From: Candidatus Nitrosopumilus sp.
Lineage (GTDB): Archaea; Thermoproteota; Nitrososphaeria; Nitrososphaerales; Nitrosopumilaceae
Reading direction: 5' to 3'
Length of the DNA stretch: 13,407 nucleotides
NCBI GenBank assembly: GCA_022758935.1
Contig: JAEMQG010000058.1
Coordinates: 1 to 13,407 of the forward strand
In this document: one piece after another, positions 6,047 to 13,162 of the stretch
Layout of the letters: the number at the start of each line of letters is the position of its first letter
Numbering within the stretch: the first letter of the stretch is position 1
Notes under the pieces: model-generated
What the model was told of the DNA's origin: nothing
Databases searched by the model: none
What the model saw: only the letters and a program-made list of their open reading frames with translations
Translations under genes and position numbers: made by a program

Positions 6047-9000
6047 ATGGAATTATCCTCCAAATTTGATGCAAAAGCAATAGAATCGGAGATGCGAGAA
6101 TATAACAAATCATTTGATATTGAAAAGCTCATCTTTGAATCAGACAAACCAGAGAAAATAAGATTTATCGAGGGACCTCCAACCATGAACGGTGTCCCAC
6201 ATGCAGGACATCTCAGGGGACGTGTAATTAAAGACATGTGGTATAGATTCAACACATTACAAGGAAGAAAAATTATTTTTAATGGCGGATGGGATACGCA
6301 GGGACTTCCTGTTGAACTGCAAGCAGAAAAAGAGCTCGGAGTTACGGGTGGAAAAGCAGAAGTTATTGAGAAAGTTGGAATCGAAAAACTTGTAGAAGAA
6401 TGCAAACGTATTGTAAAAAAATTCAATTCCAAATGGATTGAAGTTGATAATTTACTGGGCATGTCATTTAATCATGAGAAGGCATATTGGACTTATCGAG
6501 ATGAATTTATTGAAAGGGAATGGCAAGTTCTTAAAAAAGCACATGAAAACAAAATCCTTGAAGAAGATTTTACCGTAATCGCATATTGCCCTAGTTGTCA
6601 GACATCACTTAGTCATGCCGAGGTAAATCAAGGATATGAAGAACTCAAAGATCCATCATTATATTACAAAGTTAAACTCAGAGATGAAGATGCATATCTT
6701 ATAGTTTGGACTACAATGCCATTTACCCTAGTTACAGATGCAATGGTAGGATTGAATCCAGATGAAAATTATGCATACATCAAAACTGAAAATGAAACAT
6801 GGGTGGTTGGGAAAACAAGAATGGTTGAATTCCTAAAAGAACTAAACATTGAAAACTATACGGTTCTAAAGACTGTAAAGGGTTTAGAGTTTGAAGGAAA
6901 AAAATACATCCATCCTCTTTTGAAATTAATTCCAGGACTGGACGAATGTGCAAAAGAAGATAATTTTCATGTTGCAGTATCAGAAGAATTTGTAGATGCC
7001 ACAACAGGTAGCGGCCTTGTGCACCTCTCTCCTGCAAATGGAGAAGAAGACATCAAAATTGCAAACAAGCGAAAAGTCAAAGTATACAGTCCAATTAATG
7101 ATGAAGTAAAATTCACCAATTCTGCAGGAAAATATGAGGGAATGTTTGTCAGAGATGCCGACAGGATAATTGTGGATGATCTCAAAGAATGTGGCGCTCT
7201 AGTAAAAATTGGAAAAATTAAACACAAATATCCACTATGTTGGAGGTCTCGCCATCCAATTGTATGGCTAGCAAGAAAAGGTTGGTTTTACAAGCTAGAC
7301 AGATTAGGAGACAAAGCAATCAATGCCGCAGAAAGTGTAGAGTATTTTTTTGAGCAGCCAAAAAACAGATTTTTAGGAATTATTAAAGAAAGACACCCAT
7401 GGTGTATTTCACGAGAGAGAATTTGGGGTTGTCCTTTACCGGTTTGGATATGCAATGATTGCGGGAAACAAAATTGGTTTTTTACAAGAAAAGAGATCAT
7501 AGAATCTGCAATTGATTTACCAGATGGCCCAAATTTTGAGTTACACAGACCATGGATTGATAAAATCAAAATAAAATGTAAATATTGTGATAGTTCTAAA
7601 ACGAAGAGAGAAGAATATGTGCTAGATACTTGGCACAATAGTGGTTCGGCACCATATTCATCGCTGACAGATGAGGAGTATTCCAAAGACATACCGGCCC
7701 CATTTTTCACAGAGGGAATTGATCAGACTAGAGGGTGGGCATATACACTTTTGATCGAAAATGTAATTTTGAACAATGGTCCAATACCACCATTCAAGTC
7801 ATTTTTGTTCCAAGGACACGTACTTGATGAGAAGGGAGGAAAGATGAGTAAAAGTCTAGGAAATGTAATTGATGCTGCAGAGTTGCTTGAAAAATACCCA
7901 GTAGACTTGATCAGATTTTATTTTATTTGGAAGGCAAGTCCGATTGAACCACTGAGTTTTAGCACGGAGGAGCTAATGTCAAGACCATACCAAGTACTCA
8001 ACACATTATTTAACTTGCATTTGTATTTTAAACAAAACAGTGAGTATGATAAATTTGATGAGACAAAAACAATTGCATGGGCAAAACAAGACAATCTACT
8101 AACATCGCCAGATATTTGGTTGTTATCAAAATTACAAAAACTGATCAAAAAAATTTCAGAACGTAATGAGGCATGTAAATTTCATGAAGCTGCAAAAGCA
8201 ATTGATGATTTTATCATAAACAATCTTAGTCAAATTTACATTCCAATAACTAGAGGAGAGCTGTGGGATGAAGGCGAGTCAAATAAGAACAGGAGACTGG
8301 CAATATATGCAATCCTAAGCAAAGTGCTCAAAACTTTAGATATTTTACTACATCCACTATGTCCGTTTACCAGTGAGTATCTCTATCAAAGCGTATTTGG
8401 GGGAAAGCAGAGTATTTTGCTTGACAAATGGCCTCAATACCAAGAATCACTAGTCAACGAAGAGATTGAAGAGTCATTTGACATTATGAAAGACGTGGTA
8501 TCGGTTTCATCTGCTGCCAGAATGAAAGGAAAGCTGAAGAGGAGGTGGCCACTAAATCAAGCGTTTGTCGGTGTAAGCAAAAATCAAAAGCAAAAACTAG
8601 AGTCCCTCTCACCATTGTTAATGTCGCAGCTCAATGTAGAGAAATTCACAATCTTTGAAACACAAAGCGATGGAGGATTGGAGCAAATACTTGAATTAAA
8701 ACAGCTTGGCCTACCTATTGCATCAATTGTAGAGTTGGAAAGAAAACGAATTGGCCCCAAGGCAAAAGCACACATGGGAAAACTAGTTAACATGTTTGCA
8801 GAAACAAATCCTGAAGAAATTATTTCATCCCTGCAAAAACAAGGACATTATGATTTTAAAGTAGATGAAGAAACCATAACACTAGACAAGGAAGATTTTC
8901 TAGTAGATTTTGATGCAAGTCAAGGATTTGCAGTATCAAAACGTGATCATTATATTGTTTTTATTTCTACATCACGAAACAAGGAAATGATGGCAAGGGG

Positions 9001-9244
9001 ACTAGTAAAAGATATTGCAAGAAGACTGCAAACATTAAGAAAGGAAAGAGGGTACAATCCAACAGACATACTTGGTGTTGCATCAATACTTGATCTAGAT
9101 GATGAATCACTAGAAATGATTAAAGAAAAATCAGAAGACTTGGCATTTTTGGTGCGAGTAAAGCAAGTAACTTTTTCAGAATCCTGCAAGAATTACAGAG
9201 ATGACGACATTGATGGTCAAAAGATAAGAATATCAGTAGAGTAG
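6047..9244 (+). CDS. ileS: Isoleucyl-tRNA synthetase, archaeal/eukaryal type
   Basis: The enzyme charges tRNA-Ile with isoleucine and edits mischarged valine. At 1065 residues it has the length of archaeal/eukaryal IleRS. The class I signatures are HAGH at 52-55 and KMSKS at 599-603. The CP1 editing domain lies between about 190 and 400, with GSGLVH at 321-326 and the editing Asp335. Possible zinc ligands are Cys181/Cys184 (CPSCQTSLSHAE), Cys469/Cys472 and Cys511/Cys514. EGIDQTRGW and DTWHNSGS identify IleRS rather than ValRS or LeuRS. The editing-site peptide normally read as WTTTPWTLPxN is WTTMPFTLVTD here (221-231), which may affect editing. The C-terminal third carries the anticodon-binding helices and a further tail. 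The gene stands alone behind its own promoter. Confidence 0.97.
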   Translation: MELSSKFDAKAIESEMREYNKSFDIEKLIFESDKPEKIRFIEGPPTMNGVPHAGHLRGRVIKDMWYRFNTLQGRKIIFNGGWDTQGLPVELQAEKELGVTGGKAEVIEKVGIEKLVEECKRIVKKFNSKWIEVDNLLGMSFNHEKAYWTYRDEFIEREWQVLKKAHENKILEEDFTVIAYCPSCQTSLSHAEVNQGYEELKDPSLYYKVKLRDEDAYLIVWTTMPFTLVTDAMVGLNPDENYAYIKTENETWVVGKTRMVEFLKELNIENYTVLKTVKGLEFEGKKYIHPLLKLIPGLDECAKEDNFHVAVSEEFVDATTGSGLVHLSPANGEEDIKIANKRKVKVYSPINDEVKFTNSAGKYEGMFVRDADRIIVDDLKECGALVKIGKIKHKYPLCWRSRHPIVWLARKGWFYKLDRLGDKAINAAESVEYFFEQPKNRFLGIIKERHPWCISRERIWGCPLPVWICNDCGKQNWFFTRKEIIESAIDLPDGPNFELHRPWIDKIKIKCKYCDSSKTKREEYVLDTWHNSGSAPYSSLTDEEYSKDIPAPFFTEGIDQTRGWAYTLLIENVILNNGPIPPFKSFLFQGHVLDEKGGKMSKSLGNVIDAAELLEKYPVDLIRFYFIWKASPIEPLSFSTEELMSRPYQVLNTLFNLHLYFKQNSEYDKFDETKTIAWAKQDNLLTSPDIWLLSKLQKLIKKISERNEACKFHEAAKAIDDFIINNLSQIYIPITRGELWDEGESNKNRRLAIYAILSKVLKTLDILLHPLCPFTSEYLYQSVFGGKQSILLDKWPQYQESLVNEEIEESFDIMKDVVSVSSAARMKGKLKRRWPLNQAFVGVSKNQKQKLESLSPLLMSQLNVEKFTIFETQSDGGLEQILELKQLGLPIASIVELERKRIGPKAKAHMGKLVNMFAETNPEEIISSLQKQGHYDFKVDEETITLDKEDFLVDFDASQGFAVSKRDHYIVFISTSRNKEMMARGLVKDIARRLQTLRKERGYNPTDILGVASILDLDDESLEMIKEKSEDLAFLVRVKQVTFSESCKNYRDDDIDGQKIRISVE

Positions 9245-9388
9245 AAATGCCGTATTTTTAAAACAATTGCATTCCAGTTTTACTTTATTCTAGAATTAAT
9301 ACGGTTAAAAAAACCAGATGGCTCCAGAGAAGAAATAGCTTACAATCTAGGAGGTGTTCCCCCAAAACTTTAGGATAATGTTATTTGC
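9245..9388. other. Intergenic region downstream of ileS
   Basis: A T-run at 9255-9259 may end the ileS transcript. In the ileS frame, after its TAG, 42 codons stay open up to a TAG at 9374-9376. The last 25 codons look protein-like (they contain LKKPDGSREEIAYNLGG), but no ATG, GTG or TTG start is in frame. It may be a small coding remnant or chance. No tRNA or strong hairpin is visible. Confidence 0.3.
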
Positions 9389-9413
9389 AAAATATTAGAA
9401 AATGAAATATTTT
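9389..9413. repeat. Inverted repeat upstream of the ferritin-like gene
   Basis: Perfect 8-bp arms AAAATATT (9389-9396) and AATATTTT (9406-9413) are separated by 9 nt and overlap the promoter. They could be an operator for a metal- or redox-responsive repressor, but AT-rich DNA makes such repeats by chance. Confidence 0.35.
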
Positions 9414-9417
9414 TATT
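9408..9417 (+). promoter_or_regulatory. TATA-like element for the ferritin-like gene
   Basis: TATTTTTATT is centred about 31 nt upstream of ATG 9444, leaving a leader of about 5 nt. It overlaps one arm of the inverted repeat. Confidence 0.4.
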
Positions 9418-9443
9418 AGAACAAATAATTCATCAAACAGAAT

Positions 9444-10031
9444 ATGTCTGAATCAAAAGCCCCAAATGTGGTTGGAATCAATATTCTCAAACAAAACGGT
9501 GTTGACGTTGATGAGTTAGTAAAGGAGCTAATCAAAAATGCAGCAGTTGAATTTACTGCCTACTACTATTTCACCAATTTGAGAGCACATTGTACTGGCA
9601 TGGAAGGAGAAGGACTCAAAGGGATTATAGAGGATGCAAGACTAGAAGATCTTAGTCACTTTGAATCATGTCTTGAGAGAATTTATCAGTTAGGTGGCTC
9701 GCTTCCAAACGATGCAGTGGCATTTATCAAAATGTCAGGATGTGAATTCTTACAGCTTCCGTCAAATCCAACAGATCACAAGGCAATACTTGAAAAATGC
9801 CTCAAAGCCGAACAAGGTGCAATTGTCAATTGGAATAAAATTTGCCAGATGACTTTAGGAAAAGATCCTGCAACATATGACATTGCAAAAGATATCTTGG
9901 CAGAAGAAATAGAGCACGAGTCATGGTTCCTAGAATTAATTTATGGAAGACCGTCAGGACACATGAGAAGAAAGTATTCCGGAGAAAGACCACATACAAG
10001 AAAACATTCAAGAGCGCTGGATATGGCATAA
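9444..10031 (+). CDS. Ferritin/Dps-like four-helix protein (iron storage or oxidative protection)
   Basis: The 195-residue protein has the four-helix ferritin-like layout: Glu36 (AAVEFTAYYYF), a second ligand region ARLEDLSHFE at 65-74 with Glu68/Asp69 and His72, Glu123 (KAEQGAIVNW), and EEIEHE at 154-159 with Glu155 and His158. These suit a di-metal ferroxidase site, but the second helix reads Asp-x-x-His where Glu-x-x-His is common. Five cysteines (50, 76, 100, 119, 134) are unusual for a classical ferritin and recall the archaeal Dps-like (DPSL, thioferritin) proteins. A basic tail of about 25 residues (RRKYSGERPHTRKHSR) could bind DNA, as in some Dps proteins. The likely role is peroxide detoxification with iron sequestration in the cytoplasm. 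The gene is monocistronic. Confidence 0.88.
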   Translation: MSESKAPNVVGINILKQNGVDVDELVKELIKNAAVEFTAYYYFTNLRAHCTGMEGEGLKGIIEDARLEDLSHFESCLERIYQLGGSLPNDAVAFIKMSGCEFLQLPSNPTDHKAILEKCLKAEQGAIVNWNKICQMTLGKDPATYDIAKDILAEEIEHESWFLELIYGRPSGHMRRKYSGERPHTRKHSRALDMA

Positions 10032-10043
10032 AATCCAAATTAC

Positions 10044-10060
10044 ATTCTTTTATTTTTGTT
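10044..10060 (+). terminator. T-rich terminator after the ferritin-like gene
   Basis: The sequence ATTCTTTTATTTTTGTT starts 13 nt after the stop codon and is typical of archaeal oligo-T termination. Confidence 0.5.
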
Positions 10061-10073
10061 AAAAGTAAACCAT

Positions 10074-10092
10074 CTAGCTAGCTTTTAGCTAA
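10074..10092. repeat. Tandem TAGCTA palindromes upstream of the promoter
   Basis: CTAGCTAG (10074-10081) and TTAGCTAA (10085-10092) are both perfect 8-bp palindromes with centres 11 bp apart, about one helical turn. They lie just upstream of the TATA box for the next gene, where a regulator could bind. Confidence 0.4.
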
Positions 10093-10098
10093 TCTGGC

Positions 10099-10108
10099 AT
10101 AATAAATA
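10099..10108 (+). promoter_or_regulatory. TATA box for the 109-residue protein gene
   Basis: CATAATAAAT is centred 26 nt upstream of ATG 10130. The earlier in-frame ATG at 10115 would be only 11 nt from the box, upstream of any expected start site. Confidence 0.55.
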
Positions 10109-10129
10109 GAAAAAATGCGTAGTGTTAAC

Positions 10130-10459
10130 ATGGTAAAACAGATCAGTCTAGATGCATGGCAAATTCAGCATCTGACTGACCTACTACGAAGAGGCTCTGA
10201 AATTGTTGCAAAGACCAACAAACCAATTGTACTATACAGACAAACACTAGAAGAAGAAGACGAATCCTATGAAGAGATAGTGTGCACACTTGCCAAAGAC
10301 TATGTAATTGAGCAACTAGTTACATCTGGCGGAGTTTTAGTGCCGAGCTTTCACCAACAATTTGTTTTTACAATTGAAGAATTCCCCCAAGAGTTGTCAA
10401 GAAAAAGCCGTGATCGCTTTTTTCAGGTAATTGATTTTCTTGAAGAGCAACTAAGTTAA
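10130..10459 (+). CDS. Conserved-looking protein of unknown function
   Basis: I do not recognise the family. With ATG 10130 it has 109 residues. Helix QISLDAWQIQHLTDLLRRG near the start is followed by a strand (PIVLYRQTL), an acidic loop (EEEDESYEE, 41-49), then alternating helix and strand, ending in FFQVIDFLEEQL. It has one cysteine (Cys52), and no membrane segment or signal peptide. The composition suggests a small soluble alpha/beta protein. The TATA box argues against the longer start at 10115. The gene stands between the ferritin-like gene and sucC with its own promoter and possible operator, so it need not be related to either. Confidence 0.8.
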   Translation: MVKQISLDAWQIQHLTDLLRRGSEIVAKTNKPIVLYRQTLEEEDESYEEIVCTLAKDYVIEQLVTSGGVLVPSFHQQFVFTIEEFPQELSRKSRDRFFQVIDFLEEQLS

Positions 10460-10462
10460 CAT

Positions 10463-10472
10463 AATTAATAAA
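10463..10472 (+). promoter_or_regulatory. TATA box for sucC-sucD
   Basis: AATTAATAAA is centred about 29 nt upstream of ATG 10497, fitting a transcript that starts a few bases before sucC. Confidence 0.5.
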
Positions 10473-10496
10473 GACCGTAAATTTGATGGTTTTTGC

Positions 10497-11603
10497 ATGC
10501 GCCTTTTAGAGTTTCAAGCTAAAGAACTATTCAGAGAATACGGAATCAATCTTCTTCCAAGCAGAGCATCAAAGACAATCGAGGAAGCAAAAACATATGC
10601 AAAAGAGTTGGGATATCCATTTGTAATTAAAATCCAGGTTCCAGTAGGAGGTAGGGGAAAAGCAGGAGGCATTCAGAAATGCCAAAATGATGATGAACTA
10701 GAGCTAAAATACCCACAGATTTTAGGATTGACAATTAAAGGTGAAAAAGCGCGTGCGATTTTACTTGAAAAGATGGCAGATATCAAAAAAGAGTTGTACT
10801 TGTCGATGTTTTTGAATCGCTCAAAAAGGTGCTATACAATTATCGCATCACCAGAGGGAGGAGTGGAGATCGAATCAGTCAAAAATCAGATCATAAAAGA
10901 AGTAGGACTAGGTAATGTTTCTGACGAGATTGCAAGAGAAGTTGCAAAAGAGATGAAATTAGAAGGAAAGTTAGCAGATGACTTTGCAGATATTTTAAAA
11001 AAACTGGCAAAACTTACAGTGGAGAAAGAGGCGGAATTAGCAGAGATAAATCCACTTGCAATTATGCAAGACGGTTCTTTGATGGCATTAGATGGAAAAT
11101 TTGTAACAGATGACAATAGTAACTTTAGACATGATGAGTTGCAAAAATATCAAGAGAAAACAGAGATCGAGGAAAGGGCAGAAAAGAGTGGATTTTCACT
11201 AGTTGAATTAGATGGCGACATTGCAGTTGTGGGAAACGGTGCAGGATTGGTCATGTCTACACTTGACATGTTGTCAGATAACGGCGGCAAACCAGCATGT
11301 TTTTTGGATGTTGGTGGGGGTGCAACAACTGAATCTGTTTATGAAGCATTAACTTTGATTAGCAAGATGAGTAGAGTAAAAGGAATTTTGGTAAATCTCT
11401 ATGGAGGAATTGTAAAAACAACAGTAGTTGCAGAAGCGTTTCTTAAAGCATATGAGGATAATCTAATAAATCTCCCAGTATTTTCAAGACTAAAAGGAAC
11501 TGAATCTGAAAAAGCAAAAGAGATGCTGAAAAATTCCAGAACTAAAATTTACGATTCAATAGAAGATGCAATTAATGCAGCAGTTTTGGGGATAAAGAAA
11601 TGA
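10497..11603 (+). CDS. sucC: Succinyl-CoA ligase (ADP-forming), beta subunit
   Basis: The beta subunit holds the ATP-grasp domain and, with SucD, interconverts succinate, CoA and ATP with succinyl-CoA. The 368-residue protein is of normal size. It shows the N-terminal LLEFQAKELFREYGI, the nucleotide-binding VGGRGKAGGI near 50-59, LAEINPLAI, and the C-terminal ligase half with GNGAGLVMSTLDML at 246-259 and FLDVGGGA. The conserved loop usually read N-I/L-F-G-G-I-x-R-C-D is NLYGGIVKTT at 300-309. That loop lies near the phosphate and substrate pocket, so substrate preference may differ. The stop overlaps the sucD start as ATGA. In this lineage succinyl-CoA is also a carbon-fixation intermediate, which could draw on this enzyme. 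Confidence 0.94.
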   Translation: MRLLEFQAKELFREYGINLLPSRASKTIEEAKTYAKELGYPFVIKIQVPVGGRGKAGGIQKCQNDDELELKYPQILGLTIKGEKARAILLEKMADIKKELYLSMFLNRSKRCYTIIASPEGGVEIESVKNQIIKEVGLGNVSDEIAREVAKEMKLEGKLADDFADILKKLAKLTVEKEAELAEINPLAIMQDGSLMALDGKFVTDDNSNFRHDELQKYQEKTEIEERAEKSGFSLVELDGDIAVVGNGAGLVMSTLDMLSDNGGKPACFLDVGGGATTESVYEALTLISKMSRVKGILVNLYGGIVKTTVVAEAFLKAYEDNLINLPVFSRLKGTESEKAKEMLKNSRTKIYDSIEDAINAAVLGIKK

Positions 11604-12517
11604 CAGATATCTTTAAGCTGTTAAAAGGAAATCCAGAAGATTCAGATTACAAGAAAAAAGGGGTAATTGTTCAGGGAATCACAGGTGCTTATGGTTCGTT
11701 GCATGCAAAAAACATGATATCATATGGAACAAATATTGTTGCAGGTGTGACTCCGGGAAAAGGCGGTCAGAAATTTGAAGGTAAAGTTCCAATTTACAAT
11801 ACAGTGAAGGAGGCAGTGGATGTAACTGGTGCAAAAATTTCCATTGTCTTTGTGCCAGCAAAATTCTTTTTGGATGCCGCAAAGGATGCACTAGAGGCAG
11901 GAATCAAATTACTAGTGGCAATCCCAGAACACGTTCCAGTAAGAGACACAATGGAAGCATTAGAGTTAGCAACACAAAAAGGAGCAGTGATTATCGGGCC
12001 AAACACGCCAGGAATAATGATTCCAGAATTGATAAAAATTGGAATCATGCCACCCACTCCGTTTAAAGCAGGAAGGATTGTCGTGTTGTCAAAAAGTGGT
12101 ACTTTATTGTATGAAATTTGTGATGCACTGACAAATGCAGGATTTGGCCAATCAATCACAATAGGAGTTGGTGGAGACCCGATTAATGGAACTCGAATGA
12201 TCGATGCGTTTGAGATGGTAAAAGACATTCCAGACCTTGAAGGGTTGGTAATAATTGGCGAGATTGGTGGGGATTCAGAGGAAGTTTTAGCTCAGCGAAT
12301 AATAGATATTGGATTCAAAAAACCAACTGTTGCATACATTGCAGGACGGGCTGCACCAAAAGAAAAGAGAATGGGTCATGCAGGAGCCATAGTCATGGGA
12401 ACATATGGTTCTGCAGAATCCAAAGTCAGCATGTTTAACAGGGCAAACATACCCGTAGCAAAAAGACCATCCCAAGTACCAGTATTATTAGCAGGAAAAA
12501 TGCAAAAATCCGATTAG
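11600..12517 (+). CDS. sucD: Succinyl-CoA ligase (ADP-forming), alpha subunit
   Basis: The alpha subunit binds CoA and carries the phosphohistidine. The 305-residue protein begins with a short linker, then the CoA-binding Rossmann fold (KGVIVQGITGAYGSLHA, then GVTPGKGGQ). IGPNTPGIM and LSKSGTLLYE follow, then the catalytic loop GRAAPKEKRMGHAGAI with the phosphorylated His260. Its start ATG overlaps the sucC stop (ATGA), so translation is coupled and subunits are made in equal numbers. Pairing of beta then alpha in one operon is the usual arrangement. No deviation is visible at the active-site His. Confidence 0.96.
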   Translation: MTDIFKLLKGNPEDSDYKKKGVIVQGITGAYGSLHAKNMISYGTNIVAGVTPGKGGQKFEGKVPIYNTVKEAVDVTGAKISIVFVPAKFFLDAAKDALEAGIKLLVAIPEHVPVRDTMEALELATQKGAVIIGPNTPGIMIPELIKIGIMPPTPFKAGRIVVLSKSGTLLYEICDALTNAGFGQSITIGVGGDPINGTRMIDAFEMVKDIPDLEGLVIIGEIGGDSEEVLAQRIIDIGFKKPTVAYIAGRAAPKEKRMGHAGAIVMGTYGSAESKVSMFNRANIPVAKRPSQVPVLLAGKMQKSD

Positions 12518-12536
12518 AATAAAAGAGAGAAATAAA

Positions 12537-12540
12537 GGAG
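12537..12540 (+). promoter_or_regulatory. Shine-Dalgarno-like site before the L40e gene
   Basis: GGAG lies 8 nt before ATG 12549. A TATA-like AATAAAAG at 12518-12525 is also placed for a leaderless start, so the gene may be read both with sucCD and alone. Confidence 0.4.
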
Positions 12541-12548
12541 AAAATTAA

Positions 12549-12716
12549 ATGCCCATAACAGACCCAGAGAAAAAACGTATCGCACAAGCTGCACGTCTAG
12601 TTATGAGAATTTGTTTTAATTGTGGATGTAGAAACGACATCAATGCAACCAGATGTAGAAAATGCAGAAACCCATACTTGCGAATAAAGAACAGAAACCT
12701 CGGAGTTAAAAAGTAG
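12549..12716 (+). CDS. rpl40e: Large-subunit ribosomal protein eL40 (L40e)
   Basis: This 55-residue zinc-ribbon protein of the archaeal/eukaryal large ribosomal subunit begins MPITDPEKKRIAQAARLVMR, as L40e does, and continues with Cys22-x2-Cys25 and Cys36-x2-Cys39 that hold one zinc ion. An extra Cys27 sits beside the first pair. The C-terminal part is strongly basic (RIKNRNLGVKK), as expected for rRNA contact. It is complete. It lies 31 nt after sucD on the same strand and may share its transcript. The convergent unknown gene ends 4 bases beyond its stop. Confidence 0.95.
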   Translation: MPITDPEKKRIAQAARLVMRICFNCGCRNDINATRCRKCRNPYLRIKNRNLGVKK

Positions 12717-12719
12717 AAT

Positions 12720-13010
12720 TTAGAAGTTCATCAGCCTTTGCCTATATTCAACAATTGCAGATTTTATCTTTGGTTTATACTCTGAGATAAATAGTCTCAC
12801 AGCACTTTCATTTTCAAGATCCTCCAGATATAATTGCAAGTCATCAGGCAATTGGTCATTCATTTGATAAAGCACCTTTGCAGCTTCAATGTATTGGCCC
12901 AAGTTTGCTGCGTAATCAAACGCTAGTTCCATTTTTTGAACCAAGACATCAAATTCTTGCAAGGACATGAATGTGTTTTGATTGTAGGTAGTAAAGCCGG
13001 AGGTTATCAT
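12720..13010 (-). CDS. Small helical protein of unknown function
   Basis: I do not recognise it. With ATG 13010 it has 96 residues, largely predicted helix: SLQEFDVLVQKMELAFDYAA, IEAAKVLYQMN, then DDLQLYLEDLENESAVRLFISEYKPKIKSAIVEYRQRLM. It has an acidic middle and a basic C-terminus, with no cysteine and no membrane segment. The frame stays open upstream to 13118, but that extension runs antisense through the tRNA gene and cannot be real. ATG 12968 (MSLQEF) is a further possible start, giving 82 residues. It ends tail to tail with the L40e gene. Confidence 0.65.
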   Translation of the reverse strand: MITSGFTTYNQNTFMSLQEFDVLVQKMELAFDYAANLGQYIEAAKVLYQMNDQLPDDLQLYLEDLENESAVRLFISEYKPKIKSAIVEYRQRLMNF

Positions 13011-13057
13011 GATATTCAACCTAAAGACAAAAAAGATGCTTGTTTTGTAATTCTGTT

Positions 13058-13148
13058 GGACCGGTTGTCTAGTGGTTAGGATGACGCACTCACACTGCGT
13101 AAGGAGAAATTCCCGCAAAGGTCATGGGTTCAAATCCCATCCGGTCCA
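13058..13148 (+). tRNA. tRNA-Val(CAC), intron-containing
   Basis: A full cloverleaf can be drawn. The acceptor stem is GGACCGG (13058-13064) with CCGGTCC (13141-13147), and the discriminator is A13148. The D-arm stem is GTCT/GGAT around the loop AGTGGTTA. The anticodon stem is ACGCA (13084-13088)/TGCGT (13096-13100) around the loop CTCACAC. The anticodon CAC at 13091-13093 reads the Val codon GUG. The T-arm is ATGGG/CCCAT around TTCAAAT. The variable region would be 23 nt as encoded, but removing an 18-nt intron leaves the normal 5 nt and a 73-nt tRNA. The 3' CCA is not encoded and must be added. The antisense frame of the neighbouring gene overlaps but is not coding here. Confidence 0.95.
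13102..13119 (+). other. tRNA intron at position 44/45 with BHB motif
   Basis: The exon strand TGCG (13096-13099) pairs with CGCA (13114-13117), forming the 4-bp central helix. It is flanked by 3-nt bulges TAA (13100-13102) and AAG (13118-13120). An inner hairpin GGAG/TTCC with loop AAA lies at 13103-13113. Cutting after the second base of each bulge removes exactly 13102-13119 and leaves variable loop AGGTC. The archaeal splicing endonuclease recognises this structure. The outer helix is weak (two pairs). Confidence 0.85.
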
Positions 13149-13162
13149 CTTTCACTATGGAT

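Noticed and set aside
9318..9338. ATG frame beginning MAPEKK in the ileS/ferritin gap
   Set aside because: It stops after six codons.
13011..13118. N-terminal extension of the 96-residue protein across the tRNA
   Set aside because: The extra codons are antisense to tRNA-Val exons and show no protein-like character; ATG 13010 is a better start.
13101..13123. Long variable arm, making the tRNA a class II Leu or Ser tRNA
   Set aside because: The anticodon is CAC (Val), and the extra bases form a BHB with correct cut sites, so an intron explains them better.
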